From Silvimonas terrae (GTDB lineage Bacteria > Pseudomonadota > Gammaproteobacteria > Burkholderiales > Chitinibacteraceae): DNA of 64,000 nt. Positions 53,952-62,665 of this stretch are shown in pieces. Location: the NCBI RefSeq assembly GCF_014202765.1, contig NZ_JACHHN010000003.1, positions 496,001-560,000 of the forward strand. The letters run 5' to 3'. Within the stretch, counting starts at the first letter, position 1. Each line of letters starts with the position of its first letter. The notes beneath the pieces were generated by a model that was not told where the DNA came from, searched no databases, and worked only from the letters and a program-made list of their open reading frames with translations. Both the position numbers and the translations under genes were made by a program.

Positions 53952-54982
53952 CACAGCCCCTTCTCATTTTGCAGATAGTGCACTTCAGATAATTGCTGCA
54001 AGCGTGCAGCCGCTTGTTCAGGGGTAATGTCCCGCTGGGTTTCCGCCATCATTTCGTAGCCGACCATGAATTTGCGCACGGAGGCCGAGCGCAGCAAGGG
54101 CGGGTAGAAATGGGCGTGCAGTTGCCAGTGCGGGTCATCCGCACCGTGCCAGCCCATGGAATACGGGAAAGAGGTCTGAAACAGGTTGTCGTAACGCGTG
54201 GTCAGCTTTTTGATGATCAGCGCAAGATCGGTTTTTTGTGCGGCGGAGAGCTTGTCCAGGTGCGTGACATGCGCCTTGGGCGTCAAGAGTGTCTCAAACG
54301 GCCAGGCCGCCCAGTACGGCACCACGGCAATCCAGTGTTCTGTCTCGACCACGGTGCGCGCGCCATCGGCCTGTTCGCGCGCAATATAGTCGGTCAGCAT
54401 GGGCCGGCCGTGCTCGGCAAAATACGCGGCCTGGTGTTCGTCTTCCGCCGCGACTTCGGTCGGCAGGAAATTGCTGGCCCACAACTGGCCATGCGGATGC
54501 GGGTTGGAGCACCCCATCACCGCGCCCTTGTTCTCAAAGACCTGCACCCACGCCCAGTCTTTGGAGAGTTCTGCCACCTGGTCGCACCAGGTGTCCACCA
54601 CATACGCCAGGTCTTGCAGCGAGAGCTGCGGCAGCGTCTTGCTGTGATCTGGCGAAAAACAGATCACCCGCGCCAGCCCGCGTGCGGTACTGGCGCGAAA
54701 CAGCGGGTCGTGGTTTTCTGGCGGGGCCGGGGTATCGCTCAGCAACGCGGCAAAATCGTTACCAAACACCCAGGTGTGCGGGTAGTCCGGGTTATGTTCA
54801 CCAGACACGCGCTGATTGCCGGCGCACAGATAACATGTGGGATCATGCGCGGGTTGCGCCTGGGTCACCGGGGCGTCCATCTGGCCCTGCCAGGGCCGTT
54901 TGGCGCGATGAGGGGAAACCAGCACCCACCGCCCGGTCAGCGGATTAAAACGACGGTGCGGGTGATCGACGGGATCAAACAT
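53951..54982 (-). CDS. galT: Galactose-1-phosphate uridylyltransferase
   Basis: GalT exchanges UDP between UDP-glucose and galactose 1-phosphate. The 343-residue protein begins [20 protein letters not shown] and carries the active-site His-Pro-His in [12 protein letters not shown] plus the [13 protein letters not shown] zinc site near the N-terminus. AGGAG lies 6-7 bases before the ATG at 54982, which rules against longer forms. No galE or galM is in this window. Confidence 0.97.
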   Translation of the reverse strand: MFDPVDHPHRRFNPLTGRWVLVSPHRAKRPWQGQMDAPVTQAQPAHDPTCYLCAGNQRVSGEHNPDYPHTWVFGNDFAALLSDTPAPPENHDPLFRASTARGLARVICFSPDHSKTLPQLSLQDLAYVVDTWCDQVAELSKDWAWVQVFENKGAVMGCSNPHPHGQLWASNFLPTEVAAEDEHQAAYFAEHGRPMLTDYIAREQADGARTVVETEHWIAVVPYWAAWPFETLLTPKAHVTHLDKLSAAQKTDLALIIKKLTTRYDNLFQTSFPYSMGWHGADDPHWQLHAHFYPPLLRSASVRKFMVGYEMMAETQRDITPEQAAARLQQLSEVHYLQNEKGL

Positions 54983-55082
54983 CAACACTCCTGAGCTTTG
55001 GGCTGCCGGCACCGCCAGGCGGATCACGGCAGAATCATTCATCATGCCATGCTCGGGGCATGACCGGACTGGCATTGTAGCG

Positions 55083-55230
55083 CCTTCCAGACCGTCATTG
55101 ATATTATTACTAATAAATTAGTGCGCGTATGGATACGGTCATGCGCATATATGGATAAAATGGCTACAACCAAATGTACCAAACCGGTTTACATGCTCAT
55201 AAACCATACCCCCACCGGGACAAGATCGTC
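55083..55230. promoter_or_regulatory. galT-ynfA divergent control region with palindrome
   Basis: The AT-rich dyad ACTAAT-AA-ATTAGT lies at 55109-55122 within a stretch of low GC content. It is a plausible operator for one of the divergent transcripts. No known regulator is adjacent. Confidence 0.35.
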
Positions 55231-55563
55231 ATGTTGGTACTGAAAACGCTGGGCCTGTTCGTGCTCACGGCACTGGCGGAGATTGCCGGTTGCTATCTCC
55301 CCTGGCTGGTGCTGCGCAAAGGCGCCAGCGCATGGCTGTACTTGCCCGCGCTGTTGAGTCTGGCCCTGTTTGCGTGGTTACTCACCCTGCACCCGACCGG
55401 CGCAGGACGCACCTACGCCGCTTACGGCGGCGTGTATGTGAGCGTGGCGCTTGGCTGGATGTGGGCGGTAGAAGGCGTGCGCCCGGATCGCTGGGACGTC
55501 ATCGGCGCACTGGTGACACTGGCCGGCATGGCCATCATCTTTTTTGCTCCGCGCACCGCGTAG
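55231..55563 (+). CDS. YnfA/UPF0060 family membrane protein
   Basis: A 110-residue four-helix inner-membrane protein. The segments [20 protein letters not shown], then [19 protein letters not shown] and [20 protein letters not shown], are conserved in the YnfA family. The family belongs to the drug/metabolite superfamily near small multidrug efflux pumps, but its role is not settled. The start [10 protein letters not shown] at 55231 fits the family better than upstream starts. Confidence 0.92.
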   Translation: MLVLKTLGLFVLTALAEIAGCYLPWLVLRKGASAWLYLPALLSLALFAWLLTLHPTGAGRTYAAYGGVYVSVALGWMWAVEGVRPDRWDVIGALVTLAGMAIIFFAPRTA

Positions 55564-55587
55564 CGCGGTCGGGCTGCAAATCCTGGC

Positions 55588-56082
55588 TTAGTGGTCGTGC
55601 TGATGGCGGTGGGATGAGGCCATGTTTTCATGCACGCAAGTGGCGCCAGTGGCCTGGCACTCATTGCAATACGCTTTGACTTCAAGGTGCTGCGGGACTG
55701 CGCCAAAGCCGTTTTCCCCCAGGATATCCTTAAAGAAATAGGCGTACTTGTCGCCCTTGGCTTCGGCCACCTTGCCGCAACACGGACAAATGATAAACAG
55801 CGTTTCGTGCGCGTGATCGTGCTGCTGGCAAGCCACGTAACCATTGACCACTTCCAGCCGGTGGACAAAGCCCTCGGCTTCCAGGAACTCCAGCGCGCGG
55901 TAAATGGTGGGCGGCGTAAGCGACGCGGTCTCCGGGCGCAATGCCTCAAGCACGTCATAGGCCTTGCTGTAGCCAGGCTGCTCGGCAATATGCTCCAGCA
56001 CCTGACGGCGAATGGTGGTCAGCCGGGTGCCATGCACGCGGCACTGCGCCTCAGCAAAATCCAGAAATTCTTGTGTATTCAT
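55588..56082 (-). CDS. zur: Zinc uptake regulator, Fur family
   Basis: A 164-residue Fur-family repressor. The winged helix has LTTIRRQVLEHIAEQPGYSK and LTPPTIYRALEFLEAEGFVH. Structural zinc cysteines are C99-x2-C102 and C139-x2-C142. The tail after residue 151 is His-rich (HRHQHDH). The CPCC and CNEC spacing and the YRALEFL recognition helix match Zur rather than Fur. It would repress zinc uptake genes; none is nearby. Confidence 0.87.
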   Translation of the reverse strand: MNTQEFLDFAEAQCRVHGTRLTTIRRQVLEHIAEQPGYSKAYDVLEALRPETASLTPPTIYRALEFLEAEGFVHRLEVVNGYVACQQHDHAHETLFIICPCCGKVAEAKGDKYAYFFKDILGENGFGAVPQHLEVKAYCNECQATGATCVHENMASSHRHQHDH

Positions 56083-56210
56083 AAGCCTGCCAGACCAGAA
56101 CAGGCGCACCGGTACGCCTGTTGAAGCTTGATTCTAACCCAGGTTGCAGCCAAACCGGGCCGCCACCGCATGCGGCCCGGCTTGCGCATTACTTTGACAA
56201 GGCGCGACGC

Positions 56211-56897
56211 TTATTGCGCCAGCGGCTTGATCTGTACGTCCGCCGCGCCGCCGCCCTTGTCATACACCGGCTCGGATGCCGCGGCTGATTCTGCCGGTGT
56301 CGCCGCAGCAGAAGGCGCGCCGCCGGGGCAATTGACCCCCTCGATATTGCAGTTGATCAAGGTAAAGGAATTGCGGTTTTTATCCACGCCTTTGACCTTG
56401 CCGCTCATGCGCAAGAGTGCGCCCGTGGCCGGGACATAAGTCAGCGCCGATTCTTCCTCATACTCGTTCGCGCTTTGCGCACCGGTCACCTGGTGTTTGA
56501 TCTTGATATCGACATCCATATCCTGCCCACCCGATGTCCTGCCTTGTGGCATGGCGTGATAGCGGAACTGGGCGGGGCCAACACCATAGCCATCCTTGCC
56601 ACTGAAGTTGACGACCAGTTTGTCTTTCCAGTCGTCGCCCGGCAGCACTTTGGGGAACAACGTTGGCGCGGTGGTGCTGGAGCGCGGGCTGTCAAACAGG
56701 AACGTGGCGCAATCTCCATCGGCACGCCAGAACCAGTAATTGCCCAGGTCCACGGTTTGTACCGTCAGATAACTGGTCCGGGGCGATTTATCCGGGTTGA
56801 GTACATCGCAACGCAGGCGCTGTACCCCCACATCTGCGGCCTGCGCGGCCAGAGGCAACAACAAAAAAGGCAAGACACACAGCGGGCGGATCTTCAT
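56211..56897 (-). CDS. Secreted protein of unknown function
   Basis: A 228-residue protein with a signal peptide ending AAQAAD near residue 21. The mature domain is beta-rich, with WFWRADGDCATFLFDSPRSS and VVNFSGKDGYGVGPAQFRYH and about four cysteines that may form disulfides. The last 35 residues are an Ala/Pro/Ser-rich tail. I recognise no family. It stands alone between zur and a LOG-family gene. Confidence 0.7.
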   Translation of the reverse strand: MKIRPLCVLPFLLLPLAAQAADVGVQRLRCDVLNPDKSPRTSYLTVQTVDLGNYWFWRADGDCATFLFDSPRSSTTAPTLFPKVLPGDDWKDKLVVNFSGKDGYGVGPAQFRYHAMPQGRTSGGQDMDVDIKIKHQVTGAQSANEYEEESALTYVPATGALLRMSGKVKGVDKNRNSFTLINCNIEGVNCPGGAPSAAATPAESAAASEPVYDKGGGAADVQIKPLAQ

Positions 56898-57114
56898 GGT
56901 CAGTCTCGTCAGAGCGGTTATTGTCATGTCATTGTATCGCGCAGATATCGCTAAACCCATTTGCAAAAATGGTGACATTTTCCCGAGACACCACGGCCGA
57001 CCTTGAAAGCCCTTTGAAAGCCGGGCCGATGCCGCTAGACTGCCCCTTCCCTGCCGGTATCCGCCCGCAGGTCAACAGACCGGGTGACGCCGGCGCAGAT
57101 CGTTACAGGACATC

Positions 57115-57855
57115 ATGATTAATCCCAACAACAAACCCGTCGGCGTGGTCGATGACGCCGAAGCCTTGCGCATTGTGTCGGACGCCGTGCTCAAGCTGTG
57201 GGACACGGTGGACGACCTCTCCCGTCTGCGCCCGGCCCATACGGATCAATACCACGTCACCATTTTTGGCTCGGCCCGTATTCAGGAAGACACCCCCTCG
57301 TATGAGGCCGTCAAACAACTGGCCTCGCAACTGGCCGCCATGGGCTGCCGTATTGTGACAGGTGGTGGCCCGGGCCTGATGCAGGCCGCCAACGAAGGCG
57401 CGCGTCAGGCCAAACCGGATGATCCGGACGCCTCGGTGGGCATCCGTGTGGATCTGGATTTTGAACAGCACGTGAATGACTTTGTCGGCCGTGTGTATGA
57501 ACACAAGACGTTTTTCTCACGCCTGCATCACTTTGTTGCGCGCTCCAACGCCTTTATTGTGACCGAAGGCGGCATCGGTACCCTGCTGGAACTCTCCATG
57601 GTCTGGCAGCTCTTGCAGGTACGCAAGCTGTACGACACCCCGCTGATCCTGATCGGCGACATGTGGCACGGCCTGGTGGATTGGGCCAATCTGAACATGG
57701 TGAACAACGGCGCGGGCCTGGCGGGTGAGCGGGACATGCAGATTCCGGTGGTGGTCGACAGCATTGAAGATGCCGTACAACTGATTCGCGAACACCACGC
57801 CAACTGGCAGGAAGTGGGCAAGGCGCTGGAACCGATCTCGGCACATACGCCTTGA
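57115..57855 (+). CDS. LOG/Rossmann-fold nucleotide-binding family protein
   Basis: A 246-residue protein of the TIGR00730-like family. GGGPGLMQAANEGA is the nucleotide loop. The usual PGGxGTxxE motif is present as TEGGIGTLLE, with Glu in place of Pro. Relatives release cytokinin-like bases from nucleotides or act as nucleosidases (PpnN-like), but the exact substrate is unknown. A perfect terminator follows. It is close to, though not in, the nucleoside locus. Confidence 0.82.
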   Translation: MINPNNKPVGVVDDAEALRIVSDAVLKLWDTVDDLSRLRPAHTDQYHVTIFGSARIQEDTPSYEAVKQLASQLAAMGCRIVTGGGPGLMQAANEGARQAKPDDPDASVGIRVDLDFEQHVNDFVGRVYEHKTFFSRLHHFVARSNAFIVTEGGIGTLLELSMVWQLLQVRKLYDTPLILIGDMWHGLVDWANLNMVNNGAGLAGERDMQIPVVVDSIEDAVQLIREHHANWQEVGKALEPISAHTP

Positions 57856-57872
57856 GCCTTCCGCTACGCCCC

Positions 57873-57904
57873 AAAAACGGCCGGATCACCCGGCCGTTTT
57901 TTTA
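57873..57904. terminator. Bidirectional terminator between LOG-family gene and LysR gene
   Basis: ACGGCCGG (57877-57884) pairs with CCGGCCGT (57890-57897) around ATCAC; A- and T-runs lie on either side. Confidence 0.95.
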
Positions 57905-58825
57905 TGCGCCCTGCTCATCCCTGAGCATATCCAGAAAGCCCTGCACCACCGGCGTCACCGTGTGGGCGTCATACACCGCGTACAAATTGGCCGGGAGCGG
58001 TTCTGCCAGCGCGCAAAAGGACACGCCCGGCCAGGCGATGCGGGCACAACTTTCTGGTAACAGCGTCACGCCATAACCATCGGCCACCAGCGCCAGCGCG
58101 GTCTGCGGTTCATTCACCTGATGGCTGATCCGCGGTACAAACCCCTGCTGGCGGCAGGCATTGTGCAGGTAAGCGCCCAGGCTGGAGGCCTGGGCGGGTA
58201 ACAGCACCATGTCTTCTTGTGCCAGGGTAGCCAGCGGCACATGGGGCGTTTGTGCCAGCGGGTGTTCGCTGGACACCGCCAGCACAATATTTTCTTTACC
58301 CAGCAACTGGCAGGACAGATCGGGCGGCAAGCCGCTCTGGGCCTCTCGCCAGATGCCCAGGTCAATGCGGTGCTGTTGCAAAGCTTCAATCTGGCGGGTG
58401 GGTGAGAGTTCATTCAATGACCACGTTGCGCCGGGTACTTGCGCGACAAAATGCCGGAGCGAGGGCAACAAGGCGCCCCACACCGCCGTACCCACCGCAC
58501 CGATGACCATATGCCCCGCCGCGCCGCGCCCAAGCTGGCGCACGTGCCAGAGCGAACTACTGGCCTGATCCAGCAGCTTTTCCACATCACGCAGCAGCGC
58601 CCGCCCGGCAGGGGTCAGCGCCACTGAACGCGTGGTCCGCACAAACAACTGGGTGTCCAGCGTGGCTTCCAGCTCCTTGACGTGCAAGCTGAGCGGCGGC
58701 TGCGACATATTCAGCCGCTGGGCCGCCTTGCTAAAGCTCAACTCCTGCGCCACCACCCGAAAATAGTGCAACAGCCGGAAATTAATACGGGCGAAATCGG
58801 GATGAATCAGATCAGGTGTCTTCAT
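57902..58825 (-). CDS. LysR-family regulator (XapR-like)
   Basis: A 307-residue LysR protein. The helix-turn-helix lies at about 10-60 (VVAQELSFSKAAQRLNMSQP, then LSLHVKELEATLDTQLF), and the effector domain at 85-300. It is divergent from a purine nucleoside phosphorylase gene, as xapR is near xapA in E. coli, so it probably activates this nucleoside operon in response to a nucleoside. The ATG at 58825 was preferred to an upstream start that adds arginine-rich residues. Confidence 0.85.
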   Translation of the reverse strand: MKTPDLIHPDFARINFRLLHYFRVVAQELSFSKAAQRLNMSQPPLSLHVKELEATLDTQLFVRTTRSVALTPAGRALLRDVEKLLDQASSSLWHVRQLGRGAAGHMVIGAVGTAVWGALLPSLRHFVAQVPGATWSLNELSPTRQIEALQQHRIDLGIWREAQSGLPPDLSCQLLGKENIVLAVSSEHPLAQTPHVPLATLAQEDMVLLPAQASSLGAYLHNACRQQGFVPRISHQVNEPQTALALVADGYGVTLLPESCARIAWPGVSFCALAEPLPANLYAVYDAHTVTPVVQGFLDMLRDEQGA

Positions 58826-58957
58826 GAATGGGGCTCGTCGTCGGCACGCCATTTATACATTAATGGCTATCAATTAAGCCAGTTATTGTATTGGACTGAC
58901 TATTTATGTAGTCGCTACGATGAGCACTACTTTTAATGACCCACCAGGAACCGCTCC
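58826..58957. promoter_or_regulatory. Divergent LysR-xapA control region with dyad
   Basis: GACTA-TTTATG-TAGTC at 58898-58913 is a perfect 5-base dyad with 6-base spacer, placed 45 bases before the phosphorylase start. It is a good candidate site for the LysR protein, though it does not follow the simple T-N11-A form. An AT-rich zone on its left may hold the opposing promoter. Confidence 0.45.
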
Positions 58958-59785
58958 ATGCTTGATCAAGCCCCGTATGCCGCCGCCGAGCTGATTCGCC
59001 AGCGTATGCCCGGTTTTCAGCCCCACGCCGCCCTGATTCTTGGCTCTGGCCTGGGCGCACTGGCCGACACCATGACCCATGCGGTATCCATTGACTACAC
59101 CGAGCTGCCTGGATTTCCGGTCAGCAGCGTGGTCGGCCATGCCGGGCAGCTGGTCGCCGGTTGGCTGGAGGGGGTACCGGTGCTGTGCATGAAGGGGCGC
59201 GGCCATTTTTACGAGGGGCGCGGCATGCCGGTGATGATGACCGCCGTGCGCGCCTTCAAGCTCCTGGGTTGTGAGTTTCTGCTCGCGACCAACGCCGCCG
59301 GTTCCATGCGCAAAGAAGTCGGCCCTGGCCGGCTGGTGGCGTTGACAGATCACATTAACTTCATGCCGGAATCCCCGTTGGTCGGGCCCAATGATGACCG
59401 CTTCGGGCCGCGCTTTTTCAGCCTGGCCAACGCCTATGACCGTGAATTGCGGGCAGAGCTGGCGGCGGTCGCCACGAGCCTGGATATTGATCTGGCCGAG
59501 GGCGTGTTTGCCGGCTACACCGGCCCCAATTTCGAAACCCCCGCTGAAATCCGCATGATGCAGACGCTGGGCTGTGATGTGGTGGGCATGTCCATTGTGC
59601 CGGAGGTTCTGGCTGCGCGGCATTGCGGCCTGAAAGTGCTGGCGGTATCGGCCATGACCAACTACGCCGAGGGGCTGTCTGACACTCCGCTCTCGCACGA
59701 GCAAACCCTGCGGTGCGCCGCCATGGCGGCAGAAGATTTCATGCGCTTGCTGCGCGCCTTCTTTGCACAACGCGTAGCGCGTTAA
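58958..59785 (+). CDS. Purine nucleoside phosphorylase (PNP-II/XapA-like)
   Basis: A 275-residue enzyme that splits purine nucleosides with phosphate to base and (deoxy)ribose 1-phosphate. Motifs are ALILGSGLGALAD near residue 25, SSVVGHAGQLVAGWLEG, MKGRGHFYEGRG and LLATNAAGSMRKEVGPG, and GYTGPNFETPAEIRMMQTLG. This is the trimeric high-mass PNP class that includes E. coli XapA. With the LysR neighbour and downstream deoC and deoB, it starts a nucleoside catabolic operon. Whether xanthosine or guanosine is preferred is unknown. Confidence 0.9.
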   Translation: MLDQAPYAAAELIRQRMPGFQPHAALILGSGLGALADTMTHAVSIDYTELPGFPVSSVVGHAGQLVAGWLEGVPVLCMKGRGHFYEGRGMPVMMTAVRAFKLLGCEFLLATNAAGSMRKEVGPGRLVALTDHINFMPESPLVGPNDDRFGPRFFSLANAYDRELRAELAAVATSLDIDLAEGVFAGYTGPNFETPAEIRMMQTLGCDVVGMSIVPEVLAARHCGLKVLAVSAMTNYAEGLSDTPLSHEQTLRCAAMAAEDFMRLLRAFFAQRVAR

Positions 59786-59866
59786 ACCGCACCACCGCGC
59801 GCCTCCTTCCGTTTTTCGCCTGGCGCCCCTCTGGGGCGAGGGGCTTACTTTTGCCGGAGTTTCACG

Positions 59867-60619
59867 ATGACCGCTACCCCCATGCTTGCCCCTGGCGTTG
59901 CCCGCATTATTTCGCTGATGGATTTGACCTCGCTCCAGGATAACGACAGCCACGCCAGCATTGCCGCCCTGTGTGAGCAAGCCAGCCTGTCGCCGCCAGC
60001 CGCACTCTGCATCTACCCGCAATTTATTGAAAGTGCCCGCGCCCGGTTACTGAACCTGAACCTGCCCCAGGTCAAGATTGCCACTGTCACCAACTTCCCG
60101 CTGGGCGAAGCCGACATCGCGCAAGCCCAGGCCCAGACCGCCAGCGCCATTGCCCTGGGTGCCGACGAAGTCGATGTCGTGTTCCCGTGGCGTGCCTTGC
60201 AAGCCGGTGATCCACTCGTGGGGGCACAGTTGGTCGCCGCCTGCAAACAAGCGTGTGGCAACAAGGTACTGAAAGTGATCATCGAAAGTGGTGAATTGCA
60301 CAGTGCGGCTTTGATCCGCCACGCCAGCGAAATTGCCATTGATGCCGGGGCGGACTTCATCAAGACCTCTACCGGCAAGGTGCCCGTCAACGCCACCCCG
60401 GAGGCCGCCGCCATCATGTTGCAAGTGATCGCAGAGCGAAATCGCGACTGCGGCTTCAAGGCGGCTGGCGGCGTGCGCAACCAGGCCGAAGCCGAAATCT
60501 ATCTGGCCCTGGCGGAAGACATCCTGGGGGCCGATTGGGTGACGCCTGCCCATTTCCGCTTTGGCACCTCCAGCCTGCTGAACAATTTGCTGGCCGGCGC
60601 CCCCGTAACCGGTTACTGA
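59867..60619 (+). CDS. deoC: Deoxyribose-phosphate aldolase
   Basis: DeoC cleaves 2-deoxyribose 5-phosphate to glyceraldehyde 3-phosphate and acetaldehyde. The 250-residue class I aldolase has its Schiff-base lysine K166 in [11 protein letters not shown], the [14 protein letters not shown] block with catalytic Asp, and GFKAAGGVR with the second Lys. It follows the phosphorylase by 81 bases and precedes deoB by 10 bases. Together the three genes degrade deoxyribonucleosides. Confidence 0.96.
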   Translation: MTATPMLAPGVARIISLMDLTSLQDNDSHASIAALCEQASLSPPAALCIYPQFIESARARLLNLNLPQVKIATVTNFPLGEADIAQAQAQTASAIALGADEVDVVFPWRALQAGDPLVGAQLVAACKQACGNKVLKVIIESGELHSAALIRHASEIAIDAGADFIKTSTGKVPVNATPEAAAIMLQVIAERNRDCGFKAAGGVRNQAEAEIYLALAEDILGADWVTPAHFRFGTSSLLNNLLAGAPVTGY

Positions 60620-60629
60620 GCACAGCACC

Positions 60630-61817
60630 ATGACACGTGTATTTATTGTGGTGATTGACTCGCTGGGTATTGGCGCGTTACCGGATGCAGATCGCTTTGG
60701 CGATAGCGGGGCCAATACCTTGTTGCATATCGCCCAGCACGGACCGCTACGGATTCCGGTCTTGCGACAACTGGGTCTGGGCCGGGCCCTGGCCTTAGCG
60801 TGTGGGCAATCGCTGCCGGGTATTGAAGAAGCGCCCGCAATCGGCGCCTGGGCTGCCGCCAGGGAAGTGAGCGCAGGCAAAGACACGCCGTCGGGCCATC
60901 GGGAAATGGCGGGCGTACCGGTCACGACGCCTTGGGGCATGTTCCCGCAACAGGCGGATGGTCATTGTTTTCCAGCGGACCTGTTGCAGCGTATTACCGA
61001 ACGGGCCGGGGTGAGTGGCTGGCTGGGGGATTGCCATGCATCCGGCACCGATATCATTACCCGTCTGGGTGAACGCCATATCGAGACCGGCTGGCCCATC
61101 TTTTATACCTCGGCCGATTCTGTTTTCCAGGTGGCCTGTCATGAAACAGCCTTTGGGCTGGAACGGCTGTATGACCTGTGCCGCATTATCCGGGAAGAAA
61201 TCGATCCGCTGCGTATAGGCCGGGTGATTGCGCGACCGTTTGCGGGCGCGGATGCCGCCAGCTTCAAACGCACCGCCAACCGGCATGACTACACCATGCC
61301 GCCCCCCTTTCCCACACTGCTGGAGCGGCAGGTCAAAGCCGGCGGCACAGTGGTTTCCATCGGCAAGATTGCTGACATTTTCGCCCACCAGGGCATCAGT
61401 CAGGCCGTGGCCGCACATGGCACGGTCGATCTGATGGCCGCCACGTACGAACAAGTGCGCAGTGCGCCAGACAACAGCATTGTCATGACCAATCTGGTCG
61501 ATTTTGACCAAAGCTTTGGCCACCGCCGTGATGCCACCGGCTATGCGCAGGAACTGGAATTACTGGACGGTCTGCTGCCCAACCTGCTAGCCGGCCTGCG
61601 CTCCGACGATCTATTGATGCTGACTGCGGATCACGGTTGCGACCCCACCTGGCACGGCAGCGATCACACGCGTGAATACGTGCCGATCCTGCTCTACGGC
61701 GCGACAGTTAGTCCGCGCAGTCTGGGCGTGCGCCCCACCTTTGCCGACCTGGGCCAGACTGCGGCGGCATGGCTGGGCCTGGCCGCACTGGATCACGGTC
61801 ACAACATGCTGGCTTGA
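60630..61817 (+). CDS. deoB: Phosphopentomutase
   Basis: DeoB converts (deoxy)ribose 1-phosphate to the 5-phosphate, linking the phosphorylase to the aldolase. The 395-residue alkaline-phosphatase-like protein shows VFIVVIDSLGIGALPDA with a metal Asp, SAGKDTPSGHREMAG with the phospho-threonine, and LMLTADHGCDPTWHGSDHTR with metal ligands. Length matches the family. Its stop is about 79 bases before the Tsx-like gene. Confidence 0.97.
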   Translation: MTRVFIVVIDSLGIGALPDADRFGDSGANTLLHIAQHGPLRIPVLRQLGLGRALALACGQSLPGIEEAPAIGAWAAAREVSAGKDTPSGHREMAGVPVTTPWGMFPQQADGHCFPADLLQRITERAGVSGWLGDCHASGTDIITRLGERHIETGWPIFYTSADSVFQVACHETAFGLERLYDLCRIIREEIDPLRIGRVIARPFAGADAASFKRTANRHDYTMPPPFPTLLERQVKAGGTVVSIGKIADIFAHQGISQAVAAHGTVDLMAATYEQVRSAPDNSIVMTNLVDFDQSFGHRRDATGYAQELELLDGLLPNLLAGLRSDDLLMLTADHGCDPTWHGSDHTREYVPILLYGATVSPRSLGVRPTFADLGQTAAAWLGLAALDHGHNMLA

Positions 61818-61895
61818 ACACCTCCTGGAGATACGCCCGAACAAAACAGAACAACGGGCTGCATGCATGAAATTCACAACAAGGAGGAGTTCGAT

Positions 61896-62645
61896 ATGCG
61901 TTCAACAATCAAAAAGAGTCTGGCCGGGGCCTGCGTTCTGGCCACCCTGCTGGCCGCGAGCACGGCCCATGCCGAGCAAACCGGTGGTTTTGGCGACGTC
62001 AGCGTGAACTACCTGGACTGGAACCATACGCCCGGCATGAGCAACGGCCGCAGCAACGATGCTTACCTGGAGCTGGAAGGCGGCGGTCAGTACACCTGGG
62101 GCGAGTTATACGGTTTTACCGACTGGAATCACTTCAACAAGGCCAGTGATGAATACGGCATGTTCGCCAAGGGCCAGTTGCGCTATTACCTGGGCGACGA
62201 ACGCCACGGCGCCGGCTGGAATGCTTTTTTCCAGAGCAAGATCGTGGCCGATCACAACTTTCACGAGTTCAACCAGGTGGTTGGCGTCGGCTACAACGTG
62301 GCGCTGAACAATGCTTCTTTCACGCCCTTTATCGGCGCGCATTACACCAACAGCACTTATTTTGCGGGCTGGAACGGTTATGAGTTGGGCTGGGCGGCGT
62401 GGGTGCCCTTCAACCTGGGAAGCCAGTCTTTTGCGCTGACCAACTGGAGCGAATTCGACTTCAACCGCAAAGAAGCCTACATCCCCCAGGGCAGCTCAAG
62501 GCAGAGCTTCTATGGCGTGCTGGCGTTGTGGTGGAACGTTACCCCGCACTGGTCGGTGGGCGGCCAGTACAACTATGCGGTCAATACGCTTGGGGCTGAT
62601 GGCCTGACCGATGCGTATATCGCCACCGCCAAATACAACTTCTAA
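61896..62645 (+). CDS. Nucleoside-specific outer-membrane channel, Tsx family
   Basis: A 249-residue outer-membrane barrel. The signal peptide ends STAHAE near residue 24. FGDVSVNYLDWNHTPGMSNG is followed by GELYGFTDWNHFN, motifs of the Tsx/OmpK family, and it ends AKYNF with a terminal Phe. Tsx lets nucleosides enter the periplasm. A very strong ribosome binding site, AAGGAGGAG, lies ahead of the ATG, as expected for an abundant porin. It is followed by a transporter gene 20 bases later. Confidence 0.88.
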   Translation: MRSTIKKSLAGACVLATLLAASTAHAEQTGGFGDVSVNYLDWNHTPGMSNGRSNDAYLELEGGGQYTWGELYGFTDWNHFNKASDEYGMFAKGQLRYYLGDERHGAGWNAFFQSKIVADHNFHEFNQVVGVGYNVALNNASFTPFIGAHYTNSTYFAGWNGYELGWAAWVPFNLGSQSFALTNWSEFDFNRKEAYIPQGSSRQSFYGVLALWWNVTPHWSVGGQYNYAVNTLGADGLTDAYIATAKYNF

Positions 62646-62665
62646 CAGCGCACAGAGAACTCATC

